A DNA stretch of 64,000 nucleotides from Candidatus Bathyarchaeota archaeon (lineage in GTDB: Archaea; Thermoproteota; Bathyarchaeia; TCS64), in the NCBI GenBank assembly GCA_026394265.1, contig JAPKYO010000012.1:31411-95410 (forward strand), read 5' to 3'. Positions within the stretch are counted from its first letter, which is position 1. Each line of letters opens with the position of its first letter. Below the pieces are notes generated by a model, which was not told where the DNA came from, searched no databases, and was given only the letters and a program-made list of their open reading frames with translations. Positions 26,371 to 34,740 of the stretch are shown here, piece after piece. The position numbers and the translations under genes were made by a program.

Positions 26371-26793
26371 TTACTTCCTCTTCGTGAGACTGAGGTACTT
26401 TACTGCCAGCTCCTCGCTCATGCTCTTCAGGTTGTAGCCGATGTCGTCGGTCGTGAGTATGCCGGTGACGTGGTCCATGTCGTCGATGACTACGAGGCGC
26501 CTGATCTTGTGCTCGTTCATGGTGTCGACTGCGTCCTCGACCTGGGTGTGGACGGAGACGGCGATGACGGGCTTTGTGCAGATGTCGGCCGCCATGAGCT
26601 TCTTCGGGTCCTTCCCCGGGGCGAGTACCCTGTGGACGAGGTCGCGCTCGGTGACTATGCCCACGGGTTTCCCGCCTGTGACGAGGATGACGCTGCTTAT
26701 CCCCTTCTCGCGCATGATGTTCGCGACCTCGTCCGCCCTCGCCGCGGGGGAGAGGGTGACGGGTGCCTTCGTCATGATGTCGGAGACTCGCAT
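26371..26793 (-). CDS. CBS-domain pair protein
   Basis: 140 aa made only of two CBS motifs: MRVSDIMTKAPVTLSPAARA ... GISSVILVTGGKPVGIVTERDL, and a second ending RRLVVIDDMDHVTGILTTDDI. CBS pairs bind adenine nucleotides or SAM and sense energy state. No partner domain is fused, so it may regulate a neighbour in trans. It has its own promoter-like sequence upstream (minus-strand TTTTTAAACACC near 26819-26829). Confidence 0.88.
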   Translation of the reverse strand: MRVSDIMTKAPVTLSPAARADEVANIMREKGISSVILVTGGKPVGIVTERDLVHRVLAPGKDPKKLMAADICTKPVIAVSVHTQVEDAVDTMNEHKIRRLVVIDDMDHVTGILTTDDIGYNLKSMSEELAVKYLSLTKRK

Positions 26794-26837
26794 AAGAATC
26801 GAGTAACTATTGGGCGCTGGTGTTTAAAAAGTAGCGA

Positions 26838-27518
26838 TCAGGCTTTCTCGATGCGTATGGGTGTGCCTCTGGCGACCCTGAGGGCGAAGGGGAACCTGTC
26901 GAGGCTCATGGCGGCGTGGAAGTCGCCCTCACGGAAGCTCGTCTGGGCCGGGTCGAAGAACTTGGCCCCCTGCGGGTCGGCCCTGATCCTGCGCGCCATG
27001 TCGGTGAAGTCGGGGCACTCGCCGCGTAGCCGGGCTTCGAGGTACTCGGCGCATAGCTCGTCCTCGATGGCCTTGAAGTCGCCCTCCCACCCCATGGCGA
27101 CTATGGAGACGACCCCCGGATTCTTCTTCTTGATATATTCCACCGTCGCCTCGGCTATGACGAAGCTGCCGAGCAGTATCTCGTCTGCGCCTGAGGCGGC
27201 GAGTATGCCCTGTACGCCGCTGCTCGTCCTCTGGATGACGGTCTTGCCCCTGAAGTCGACGCGGCTGACCTCGTCGGGGCTGTTGCCGTAGTCGTAGCCG
27301 GGGACCTTGTGGCCGTGTACCTCCCCCATGACGAGCCAGTCGGGGTTGCGGCGGCGAAGCTCAAGCGCCTCTTCGACGCCGCCGACGGGGAGTATCTTCT
27401 CGGCGCCGTTTGCCATGACGAAGGCGGCGGTGGTGAAGGCGCGGAAGACGTCGATGATGACCGCTGTGCCCGTTGCCCTGCGCGCCCCCTCGAGGAGGCT
27501 GAACCGCCTGACCTCCAT
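26838..27518 (-). CDS. comB: 2-phosphosulfolactate phosphatase-like (ComB)
   Basis: 226 aa, usual ComB length. VIIDVFRAFTTAAFVMANGA, LVMGEVHGHKVPGYDYGNSP and GKTVIQRTSSGVQGILAAS are the family's conserved blocks. ComB dephosphorylates phosphosulfolactate during coenzyme M or sulfolactate formation. No ComA or ComC gene is in the window. It lies three bases after the amidohydrolase gene on the same strand. Confidence 0.88.
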   Translation of the reverse strand: MEVRRFSLLEGARRATGTAVIIDVFRAFTTAAFVMANGAEKILPVGGVEEALELRRRNPDWLVMGEVHGHKVPGYDYGNSPDEVSRVDFRGKTVIQRTSSGVQGILAASGADEILLGSFVIAEATVEYIKKKNPGVVSIVAMGWEGDFKAIEDELCAEYLEARLRGECPDFTDMARRIRADPQGAKFFDPAQTSFREGDFHAAMSLDRFPFALRVARGTPIRIEKA

Positions 27519-27521
27519 CGG

Positions 27522-28763
27522 CTAGATGCCCCTGTTTACCTCGACGTTGCCCGCCTTCATGACGAGGCGTATCCTCGCCTTGTCCTGGAGGAGCTTTATG
27601 TCGGCTGTTGGGTCTCCGTCGACGACTATGAGGTCGGCCCACTTCCCCTTCTCGATGGTGCCGGTCTTTGTTCCGAGCCAGCAGGCCTCGGCGCCGACCT
27701 TTGTGGCGCAGGTGATGGCCTCGATTGGCTTGAGGCCGGAGTTGACCATGAGTTCGAGCTCTTTCGCATTGTCGCCGTGGCGGTTGAAGGGGGTGCCGGC
27801 GTCGGTTCCGGCGGCGACCTTTACGCCCGCCTTGTAGCAGAGCATGAGGCTCTTCGGCGGGTATTCGGCGATCTCCTTCGCCTTATTTACTGCCCAGTCG
27901 GGGATGCCCGCCGCGGTGCCCTTGGTGACGATGTTCCACGAGGCGGTTAGCGTCGGCACCTGGAAGACGCCGTGCTCGACCATCGCCTTCACGGTCTCGT
28001 TCGTCTGTATGCTGCCGTGTTCGATGCTCTTGACGCCGCCCATGATGGCGTTCATGATGCCCTTGGGGCCGTGGGCGTGGCTGGCGACGAATTTGCCGAC
28101 GTGGTGTGCCTCGTCGCAGACCGCCTTGATCTCGTCTACCGTGAGCTGGGGGGTGTCGACGGGGTCGCTGGGGCTCATGACCCCGCCCGTAGTGCATATC
28201 TTTATGAAGTCGGCGCCCTCGCGGAGGTTTATCCTCGCCGATCTTCGCGTCTCGACTGGGCCGTCGCTTATGAGGCTCATCTCGTTGTAGGCGACGCCGC
28301 TTGGGAGGTAGAAGTCGGCGTGGCCGCCGGTCATGCTTATGATCCTGCCGGGGGCGATGATGCGGGGGCCCCTGGCGACGCCCATCTCTATCGCCTTCTT
28401 GAGGCTGAGGGCGAAGCCCGAGGGGGCGCCCATGTCGCGGATCGTCGTGTAGCCAGCGTCGAGTGTCTTGGCGGCGTTGTGTGCTCCGAATAGCTGGATG
28501 AGGCCGGGGGTGTAGCCGAGCGCCGACATGACGCTTGGGTCGCCGTTGCTGCAGATGTGGACGTGGGCGTCGATGAGCCCCGGCATAACAGTCCTGCCGG
28601 CGGCGTCGATGACCTCCGCCCCCTTCGGAGCGTCGACGGTCTTACCGACCTCCTCTATAGTGTTACCCTTGATTATGATGGTCGCGTCTTTGACGGGTTT
28701 CTTCCCCGAGCCGTCGACGAGGTACGCGTTCCTTACCACTTTCACTTGCTCGTTCTGGGCCAT
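27522..28763 (-). CDS. Amidohydrolase (imidazolonepropionase/prolidase-like)
   Basis: 413 aa. GRTVMPGLIDAHVHICSNGD (HxH metal site), IKICTTGGVMSPSDPVDTPQ (the carbamylated-lysine position), FVASHAHGPKGI, SIEHGSIQ and VAAGTDAGTPFNRHG cover all metal ligands of the superfamily. It resembles the Xaa-Pro/imidazolone-type 'aryldialkylphosphatase-like' amidohydrolases, many of which hydrolyse acylated amino acids or cyclic amides. The substrate is not known. The neighbouring comB gene appears co-transcribed. Confidence 0.9.
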   Translation of the reverse strand: MAQNEQVKVVRNAYLVDGSGKKPVKDATIIIKGNTIEEVGKTVDAPKGAEVIDAAGRTVMPGLIDAHVHICSNGDPSVMSALGYTPGLIQLFGAHNAAKTLDAGYTTIRDMGAPSGFALSLKKAIEMGVARGPRIIAPGRIISMTGGHADFYLPSGVAYNEMSLISDGPVETRRSARINLREGADFIKICTTGGVMSPSDPVDTPQLTVDEIKAVCDEAHHVGKFVASHAHGPKGIMNAIMGGVKSIEHGSIQTNETVKAMVEHGVFQVPTLTASWNIVTKGTAAGIPDWAVNKAKEIAEYPPKSLMLCYKAGVKVAAGTDAGTPFNRHGDNAKELELMVNSGLKPIEAITCATKVGAEACWLGTKTGTIEKGKWADLIVVDGDPTADIKLLQDKARIRLVMKAGNVEVNRGI

Positions 28764-28807
28764 GTGGTAGAAGTCGGGGCTTGGGGTTTAATGGTTTTCC
28801 AGAACCG

Positions 28808-29005
28808 TTATTGGAGTTGGCTTATCTCCTTGCGGAAGTCGATGTCTCCGCCCTTGCCGACCTTGGCGAGGAGATCCTGTACCGTGCTGTATGCCTCGTC
28901 GACTGTGCCGCTGTGCTCCTTCTGCGTCTTGAGGAGGTGCCACGCCCACTCGAGCGCCTCGAATGCGCCCATCTGGTAGCTTGAGACCGACTCCATGCTC
29001 TTCAC
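28808..29005 (-). CDS. Small helical protein, 65 aa
   Basis: GTG start at 29005 gives VKSMESVSSYQMGAFEALEW onwards, an amphipathic helical protein ending FRKEISQLQ. As sequenced it is in frame with the upstream DUF3303-like gene, but a TATA-like TTTTAA (29029-29034, minus strand) lies 26 bases before the GTG, the spacing of the leaderless genes here, so I treat it as an independent gene. Family unknown. Confidence 0.6.
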   Translation of the reverse strand: MKSMESVSSYQMGAFEALEWAWHLLKTQKEHSGTVDEAYSTVQDLLAKVGKGGDIDFRKEISQLQ

Positions 29006-29028
29006 CGCGAGATTCCGTCCCCTCAGCG

Positions 29029-29034
29029 TTAAAA
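29029..29034 (-). promoter_or_regulatory. TATA-like box for the 65-aa gene
   Basis: TTTTAA on the minus strand, centred 26-27 bases upstream of GTG 29005. The frame-corrected upstream gene would end at TAA within this same element (29029-29031). Confidence 0.45.
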
Positions 29035-29401
29035 GGGGTTGCGCACCGCATCGTAGGGGGGACCCGGGTGAAACTGAGGGGGGCGGCTCCTTGGCGCTCT
29101 TCTTCATGGGCAGTTTGAGCTTCTGGTAGAGTTCCGCCCCTTTCTTTGATTCCCAGATGGGGTATACCTCTACGCTCGCGACTTGGCCGTACTCGGTCAC
29201 GTAGTGCATCAAGTCCTCCTCGCTGTCTGTCTCGAAGATGGTGAAGCCTGAGTATCCCTTCGGCGTGTTCGCCATCGTGTGTGGGGGGAAGAGTGTCTTC
29301 AATGTGTGCCCCGCCTTCATCCTCCTCTGCCATATCTCTATGAAGTCGTCGAGGTCTTCTGATGCGCATTCAAGGAACGCAATATACTTCAACTCTGTCA
29401 C
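29029..29401 (-). CDS. DUF3303-like ferredoxin-fold protein, probable frameshift
   Basis: The N-terminal 100 residues (MTELKYIAFLECASEDLDDF, GYSGFTIFETDSEEDLMHYV) look like the dimeric alpha-beta DUF3303/muconolactone-type fold. As sequenced, the frame runs on through low-complexity sequence (EPPPSVSPGSPLRCG) into the 65-aa gene, making a 197-residue protein. Removing one base from the G6 run at 29078-29083 gives a proline-rich tail (EPPPQFHPGPPYDAVRNPF) and a TAA at 29029-29031, just before the next gene's start. The corrected reading is preferred; the end coordinate depends on it. Confidence 0.6.
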
Positions 29402-29504
29402 CGGGTGTCCGTGAGGATCAGTGGATAATAAACGTAATCCGTCTGGGGTGGGTGGTAACTTCTAAATGTCTCCTCGTGGTGATGGATACCTTGCGTGACT
29501 GCAT

Positions 29505-30818
29505 TTGCTTGACATCAAGCTGATCAGGGAGAACCCTGAGATGGTGCGCGGCAACCTGGAGAGGAGGCAGCAGCCGGAGAAGCTGGAGCTGCTTCAGCAG
29601 GTTGTCGACGCTGACAAGCGGTGGCGTGAGCTGACCGCTAACATGAATAAACTCCGCAAGAGGCGGAACGAGATAAGCCAGGAGATCGCCCAGGCCATGA
29701 AGTCTGGGAAGGATGCCTCATCTCTGAAATCCGAGGCCAGTAAGATCCCCGAGGAGCTCAAGGTCATCGAGTCTGAGCTCGATGAGAGGCAGGTGTTCGT
29801 GAAGAACGGCCTGATGAGGCTGCCGAATCTCCTGCACGAGTCCGTGCCCTACGGGAAGGACGACAAGGACAACGTCGTCGTAAAGGTCTGGGGTGAGCCG
29901 CCCAAGTTCGGGTTCTCGCCGAGTAGTCACGCCGAGCTCTCCCAGTCCCTAGGCATAGCCGACTTCGAGAGGGGCGCCAAGGTCACCGGGACCGGCTTCT
30001 ACTACCTGCGGAACGAGATGGCCCTCCTCGACTACTCGATCATGCGATACGCGATGGATGTGCTCCTGAGCAGGGGGTACAGCCTCATCGAGCCCCCCTA
30101 TATGATTAAGCGGAGCTTCTACGAGGGCGTAACCGACCTCGCCGACTTCGAGAACGTCATGTACAAGATAGACGACTCGGAGAACGTCAAGGACCCACTC
30201 TACCTCATCGCCACAAGCGAGCACCCTATGGGCGCGATGTTGAAGGATGAGGTAGTGAACGCCGACCAGCTGCCCATCAAGATGTGCGGCGTCTCCCCGT
30301 GCTTCAGGAGGGAGATCGGCAGCCATGGCAAGTACACGAAGGGCATCTTCCGCGTACACCAGTTCAACAAGATCGAGCAGTTCATCTTCTGCCTCCCCGA
30401 GCAGAGCTGGGCCCTACACGAGGAGCTGCAGGGGAACTGCGAGGCCCTCTACGAGGGGCTCGGCATCCACTACCGCGTGGTTAACGTCTGCACGGGGGAC
30501 ATCGGGAGCATCGCGGCGAAGAAGTACGACACTGAGGCGTGGATGGCGGACGGCGAGTACCGCGAGGTGGGCAGCAACAGCAACTGCACCGACTATCAGG
30601 CGAGGCGCCTGAACGCGCGGTACAGGATGAAGGAGGGGCAGGCCCCGGTCGGGTTCCTCCACACCCTCAACAACACGGCGATAGCGACCTCCCGGACCAT
30701 GATCATGGTTATGGAGCAGTATCAGCAGGAGGACGGCACGATCAGGGTGCCGAAGGCGCTCCAGAAGTACATGGGCATGGAGGTCATCGAGGGCAAGCTA
30801 AACAAGATGACGATATAG
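29505..30818 (+). CDS. serS: Seryl-tRNA synthetase (canonical type)
   Basis: 437 aa from TTG. The N-terminal tRNA-binding coiled coil (RWRELTANMNKLRKRRNEIS) is followed by class II motifs: motif 2 CGVSPCFRREIGSHG and motif 3 GFLHTLNNTAIATSRTMIMV. It charges serine tRNAs such as the tRNA-Ser at 22982. It is the common form, not the rare SerRS of some methanogens. A TATA-like TTCTAAATG at about 29460-29468 lies upstream. Confidence 0.96.
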   Translation: MLDIKLIRENPEMVRGNLERRQQPEKLELLQQVVDADKRWRELTANMNKLRKRRNEISQEIAQAMKSGKDASSLKSEASKIPEELKVIESELDERQVFVKNGLMRLPNLLHESVPYGKDDKDNVVVKVWGEPPKFGFSPSSHAELSQSLGIADFERGAKVTGTGFYYLRNEMALLDYSIMRYAMDVLLSRGYSLIEPPYMIKRSFYEGVTDLADFENVMYKIDDSENVKDPLYLIATSEHPMGAMLKDEVVNADQLPIKMCGVSPCFRREIGSHGKYTKGIFRVHQFNKIEQFIFCLPEQSWALHEELQGNCEALYEGLGIHYRVVNVCTGDIGSIAAKKYDTEAWMADGEYREVGSNSNCTDYQARRLNARYRMKEGQAPVGFLHTLNNTAIATSRTMIMVMEQYQQEDGTIRVPKALQKYMGMEVIEGKLNKMTI

Positions 30819-30855
30819 GCGCCCTACCCCGAAGCCCCCCTTGTTCCCACCGAGT

Positions 30856-31599
30856 CTACTCTTTCTCCATGTTCTTCCTGTGGAAGAGCAGCCCCATGTA
30901 TGTGAATAGCCCCGTGTAGAAGATGAGGACGGCGGCGTTCAGAGGGAGGCCGAAGTATGATGTGCCGCCGAGTCCTACCCTCAGGATGTCTAGGGCGTGC
31001 GTCAGCGGGCTGGCGAAGGCCGCGTACTGCGCCGCGGCGGGGAGTTGCTCGATGGGGATGAAGATGCCGCTGATGAACATGAGGGGTATCCTGATGAAGT
31101 TGAGGGGCATCATCACGTCTCCCGGGTTCTCGGTGGGTATGGAGGCGAACATGATGCCCATCATGGAGAAGGCGAGGCTCGGGAGGAGCAGCCCGAGGAG
31201 GAGCGCGGCGGGGTTTATGGTGGTGGAGCCGAAGGCGTAGAGGCCCGCCGCGAGCCCCACGAGGGATATGAAGAGCCCGAAGACGGCCCCCGCGAGAGCC
31301 TTGCCTAGTAGCACCGTGATGAGCGACACCGGCGCCGTCAGGTACCTCTCGAATGTGTGCATCCGCCTCTCCATCGGTATCGAGGTGGGGCCGATTGAGG
31401 ATGAGGCCCAGAAGATGGTCTGGGCGACGAGCATCGGCACGAGCCTGTCGGCTGAGACTTGGCGCCCGAGTGTGAAGCTGAGGAAGAGTGTGAATGGGAA
31501 GAGGACGCCGAACATCACGGCTGGGGGCCTCATGTAGTAGACCCTGATGTCCTTCTCGGCGATTGCGAGGGCGCGCTTAAACTCGTCGAGGGCGCTCAC
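30856..31599 (-). CDS. ABC-2 type transporter permease
   Basis: 247 aa with about six membrane segments. FPFTLFLSFTLGRQVSADRL, MERRMHTFERYLTAPVSLIT and the conserved gate GIFIPIEQLPAAAQYAAFAS with PLTHALDILRVGL are ABC-2 family features. It overlaps the ATPase gene upstream by four bases (ATGA). Substrate unknown; such exporters carry drugs, lipids or peptides. The downstream order after PadR and NifX-like genes suggests an inducible unit. Confidence 0.92.
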   Translation of the reverse strand: MSALDEFKRALAIAEKDIRVYYMRPPAVMFGVLFPFTLFLSFTLGRQVSADRLVPMLVAQTIFWASSSIGPTSIPMERRMHTFERYLTAPVSLITVLLGKALAGAVFGLFISLVGLAAGLYAFGSTTINPAALLLGLLLPSLAFSMMGIMFASIPTENPGDVMMPLNFIRIPLMFISGIFIPIEQLPAAAQYAAFASPLTHALDILRVGLGGTSYFGLPLNAAVLIFYTGLFTYMGLLFHRKNMEKE

Positions 31600-32579
31600 T
31601 GCTTGCCGCCTCCCCTGCCCTTTCCCTCTTTAACTACCTCCGCGACCATCTCCCTCCCCGTGAGCTTGACAAACACGTCCTCGAAGCTCGGCCCGAGCGT
31701 GTTCATCGAGAGTGGCTTCAGTTCCCTGCTTCGGGCGTAGTCCCAGACCTCGCCGAGTACCGTCGGGGGGTCCGACGTGTATAGGCGGTACTTGTCGCCG
31801 AGCTTCGCCACGTCGCTCACGGCGCCCAGCCCCGCTAGTTCGCGTGTCAGGTCTGCCTGCGCGGCGTCGAATGATACCTCCACCGACTGGACGTTCTTCG
31901 CCGTCTGCCTGAGGCGCTCCGGCGTGTCCTCCGCCGCGATCCTGCCCCTGTTTATGATGGCTATGCGGTCGCACATCTGGTTAGCCTCTTCGAGGTTGTG
32001 TGTGGTGAGGAAGACCGTCAGTCCCTCGCCGTTTAGCCGCCTTATCGTCTGCCTGATCTCGCGGACGCTGTCGACGTCGAGGCCGAGTGTGGGCTCGTCG
32101 AGGAAGAGGACGCGTGAGTCGTTCATGAGTGCCATGGCTATGCATATCCTCCTCTTCATGCCGCGGCTGAAGCCCTGCACCCTGTCGAGTCTTCGGTCGT
32201 GTAGGTTGAAGCGGCGGAGCAGGTCATCCGCCCTCTCCTCGCGGGTATCCTTGGGTATCCCGTAGAGTTTGGCGGTGAAGATGAGGTTGTCCCAGGCCGT
32301 CAGCTCCTCGTAGACGTTGCTTGTGTCTGGGACGATTCCCATGAGGGACTTTGCCTCGATGGGCTGCGTTGTGATGTTATGACCCATTATGGCTGCCTCG
32401 CCCTCGGTGGGGGTGGATACGCCCGTGAGCATCCGGATAGTCGTCGTCTTCCCCGCCCCGTTGGGGCCGAGGAACCCATAGATCTCCCCCGGTTTAACCG
32501 CGATGCTGACGTGGTCCACGGCTAGGAAGGACCCGTATTTCTTTGTGAGGTTCTTCGCCTCTATCGCATACTCGCTCAA
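31596..32579 (-). CDS. ABC transporter ATP-binding protein
   Basis: 327 aa. Walker A GFLGPNGAGKTTTIRML, signature FSRGMKRRICIAMAL (variant of LSGGQ), Walker B VLFLDEPTLGLD and switch TTHNLEEANQMCD. The C-terminal 90 residues form the extra domain typical of DrrA/NatA-like exporters. It energises the permease encoded next. It starts 60 bases downstream of the NifX-like gene. Confidence 0.94.
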   Translation of the reverse strand: MSEYAIEAKNLTKKYGSFLAVDHVSIAVKPGEIYGFLGPNGAGKTTTIRMLTGVSTPTEGEAAIMGHNITTQPIEAKSLMGIVPDTSNVYEELTAWDNLIFTAKLYGIPKDTREERADDLLRRFNLHDRRLDRVQGFSRGMKRRICIAMALMNDSRVLFLDEPTLGLDVDSVREIRQTIRRLNGEGLTVFLTTHNLEEANQMCDRIAIINRGRIAAEDTPERLRQTAKNVQSVEVSFDAAQADLTRELAGLGAVSDVAKLGDKYRLYTSDPPTVLGEVWDYARSRELKPLSMNTLGPSFEDVFVKLTGREMVAEVVKEGKGRGGGKQ

Positions 32580-32639
32580 ACTGACCCTTCTTCATTCTCC
32601 GATTGCATATTCTGAAAACTCTGGGGTATAGCCGGTGCT

Positions 32640-33038
32640 CTAGTGGAGCCTCTCGGCGTGGTTGTCCAGTTTTCCCTCGGCGTACGCCTTGACAGCCTCG
32701 TCGGCGGACGGCGTGTCGGTTATGTATGGTTTGAGGCCCGCCCTCTCTATGGCGTCGTGTGCGCCCCATCCCATGCCTCGGGCGATAAGTGCCTCGCAGT
32801 CGGCGACGTTCGCCAGCATGTTGTTGTGCGTCGCCTCGTCGCCGTGGTTGTGGCCGTGTGTCCCCGCCTCGTGCTCGTGGCTTGCCCCCTCGACGTGGTG
32901 GCCCGCCTTGGGTCTCTGCTCCGAGCCCACGACGACGCCGTCGCGTATCTCGTATACCTTGTAGAACTTGGCTCTCCCGAAGTGCTGGGAGATGGTCTTA
33001 CCGTCATCAGTTACAACTGCTACCTTCAATTCATTCAC
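32640..33038 (-). CDS. NifX/NifB-like (dinitrogenase FeMo cofactor family) protein with His-rich insert
   Basis: 132 aa. VAVVTDDGKTISQHFGRAKF is the hallmark of the NifX/MTH1175 fold. Residues about 50-70 carry a histidine-rich insert (VEGASHEHEAGTHGHNHGDE) likely to bind metal. Then CEALIARGMGWGAHDAIERA closes the fold. No nitrogenase genes are nearby, so a metal-cluster carrier or sensor role is inferred. It starts three bases after the PadR gene, so they are co-transcribed. Confidence 0.85.
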   Translation of the reverse strand: MNELKVAVVTDDGKTISQHFGRAKFYKVYEIRDGVVVGSEQRPKAGHHVEGASHEHEAGTHGHNHGDEATHNNMLANVADCEALIARGMGWGAHDAIERAGLKPYITDTPSADEAVKAYAEGKLDNHAERLH

Positions 33039-33040
33039 CT

Positions 33041-33565
33041 TTACTCGAATACGACCGCTGCCATGCGCCTCTTGGCGTCGGCGAGTATCTCCTGTATTTT
33101 CATCATCTTCTCCTCGTCCACGGCGTCGGTCATGAGTGCCATGGCCTGCATGTCCCTGAGTTCCTTCATGAGACCGAACCTGCCGACGGCGTCGGCGTGC
33201 TCCCTGCCCGCCCTGAGCCTCTCGACGGTCTCCTCGTTGTCGTCGAGGTGCTTCCTGCCCTCGGTGGTCAGTGTGTAGACCTTCTTCCCCTCATTCTCCT
33301 CCGAGGTGACGAGGCCCATGTCCCCCAGCTCCTGTAGGGTGGGGTAGACGATGCCCGCGCTTACTGGACGCAGGTACGTTTTACTGATCTCTTGGATGAG
33401 GGCGTAGCCGTGCATGGGCTTCTCGGAGAGGGCCACGAGGACGAGGAATCGGAAGTCTCCTCGCCTGACCCCGAAGTGTGGGCCTCTCGGAGGCCACCCT
33501 TCAGGTGGGTGGTTTTCCCCGGCGCAGCAACGGTGCCCTTTTCCGCCGTGGCAACCTTCACGCAA
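33041..33565 (-). CDS. PadR-family regulator with Cys/His-rich N-terminus
   Basis: About 174 aa. FLVLVALSEKPMHGYALIQE and SAGIVYPTLQELGDMGLVTS are the PadR winged helix; the C-terminal helix (MKELRDMQAMALMTDAVDEE) is the dimerisation part. The N-terminal 35 residues carry CHGGKGHRCCAGENHPPEGW, a likely metal-binding arm. The frame is open to TTG 33574; TTG 33565 is preferred because the predicted transcript start is near 33570. Two palindromes in the promoter are probable operators. It heads an operon with the NifX-like and ABC transporter genes. Confidence 0.78.
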   Translation of the reverse strand: MREGCHGGKGHRCCAGENHPPEGWPPRGPHFGVRRGDFRFLVLVALSEKPMHGYALIQEISKTYLRPVSAGIVYPTLQELGDMGLVTSEENEGKKVYTLTTEGRKHLDDNEETVERLRAGREHADAVGRFGLMKELRDMQAMALMTDAVDEEKMMKIQEILADAKRRMAAVVFE

Positions 33566-33566
33566 G

Positions 33567-33605
33567 TATATCAACTGATATATCTATAGACATATTATTA
33601 TGTCT
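33567..33605 (-). promoter_or_regulatory. Promoter and two palindromic operators of the padR operon
   Basis: TATATCA-AC-TGATATA (33567-33582) and AGACATA-TTAT-TATGTCT (33588-33605) are both perfect 7-bp inverted repeats. The second covers the minus-strand TATA-like AATAATAT, the first the predicted transcript start. PadR proteins bind dyads of the TGATATA kind, so autoregulation is likely. Confidence 0.6.
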
Positions 33606-33635
33606 TGAGGCGGCCCGACGAAAAACTAGGCGCCT

Positions 33636-34502
33636 CTACTTGAAGACGTAGAGTTCCTCGTCGTATCTCCGGTCCAGTATCTGCCCCGGGGGGAGTATCT
33701 CAATTCTCCTCGACGCGAGGTGCTCCCGGAGACGCCTGTTTGCCTCTTCGAGGGTCAAGTCTCCGAGGAGCCACGCTATGGGGACGTTGACATTCATTGG
33801 TCTTGCGGGGATTATGTGGCGCGTCGTCTTCTGGGCGAAGACCCTGCCCGCGAGGGCGGTCTCCACGACCTCCCTCTTGGTAACGGTGGGCGTCATCAGA
33901 CCCGCGGAGTACTCGCCCGAGGCTACGCGTGACCCGGCGTCCCTGTCCGTGCTGTACCCCATCTTGTGCCCCTTACCCTGCAGAATCTTCTCCATCCGCT
34001 TGACGGCGTCGTATCTGCCCTTGATGTCCGCGACGTGGCCGAGCGCGGCGAGACACCACGATTTGGAGAAGAGCGTCGTCACCGCTTCGCGCCCTTCTAC
34101 CATCCGGTGCGCTTCCTCGTAGGGTTTCTCGGCGGGTTCGAGCCCCGCCTCCCTGATCGCCTCCGCCGCCTCACCCACGTCGCCGAGACCCATGAACATC
34201 CTGTACCAGCACCCTATCTGGATGTAGGGGTTGGAGTAGTCGACGAGGCAGACTGGGATGTAGCGGAACCCTATCTCCTTCGCGGCTGCGACGCGGTGCA
34301 TGCCGTCGAGGACGACGAGGCTCCCCGAGTCGACGATGATGGGGTGTATGAACACTCCGTCCCCCGGCATCTTCTCCACGAGCTCCCTCATCTTCCCCGG
34401 GATTATCTCCTCGTGTATGTGAAGCCTAGTTAGCTCCTCAAGCGCGATCTCAAGGGTGATGAGGGGCGTCCCAAGGGTGAATCCGAGCCGATGACTCCCC
34501 AA
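33636..34502 (-). CDS. SerK-like free L-serine kinase (ParB/Srx fold)
   Basis: 288 aa from TTG 34502. LTRLHIHEEIIPG and LVVLDGMHRVAAAKEIGFRY are the ParB/Srx-fold active-site blocks, and KTTRHIIPARPMNVNVPIAW parallels the KTTRHVLPFNPDKIDV block I recall from Thermococcus SerK. SerK makes O-phosphoserine from free serine, feeding cysteine synthesis. The usual DGHHR reads DGMHR here, a change next to the catalytic aspartate. SD-like GGAG lies upstream of TTG, inside a preceding small ORF. The start gives the same N-terminal length as SerK. Confidence 0.75.
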   Translation of the reverse strand: MGSHRLGFTLGTPLITLEIALEELTRLHIHEEIIPGKMRELVEKMPGDGVFIHPIIVDSGSLVVLDGMHRVAAAKEIGFRYIPVCLVDYSNPYIQIGCWYRMFMGLGDVGEAAEAIREAGLEPAEKPYEEAHRMVEGREAVTTLFSKSWCLAALGHVADIKGRYDAVKRMEKILQGKGHKMGYSTDRDAGSRVASGEYSAGLMTPTVTKREVVETALAGRVFAQKTTRHIIPARPMNVNVPIAWLLGDLTLEEANRRLREHLASRRIEILPPGQILDRRYDEELYVFK

Positions 34503-34508
34503 GCCGCC

Positions 34509-34577
34509 TCACTCCTTGAAGAGGTCGGCGCGGCCAACCCGGCGGGCATCGACGGTCTTCAAGCGGTAATTCCTCAT
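34509..34577 (-). CDS. Possible 22-aa leader ORF upstream of serK
   Basis: ATG 34577 lies about 25 bases after a TATA-like CGCTTATCA (34597-34606), so the transcript should begin on it. The ORF (starting MRNYRLKTVDARRVGRADLF) ends with TGA seven bases before the TTG of serK and in the same frame, without an intervening start. It may act as a leader peptide with re-initiation at serK. Alternatively the TGA interrupts a longer serK frame. Confidence 0.35.
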   Translation of the reverse strand: MRNYRLKTVDARRVGRADLFKE

Positions 34578-34740
34578 CCTCTATCCCCCGACGCGGTGAT
34601 AAGCGTATTCCTTGGCCAACCCTCGCCTCACTGAGTTCTCCAAATATTCTCGTAGGTCCAAAAAACGGGTAAAAAAACGCGTACGCTGTTCTACTCAATA
34701 GTATTAAGAGTAAAACCGTCTCTAGAAGAATAGATATCAT

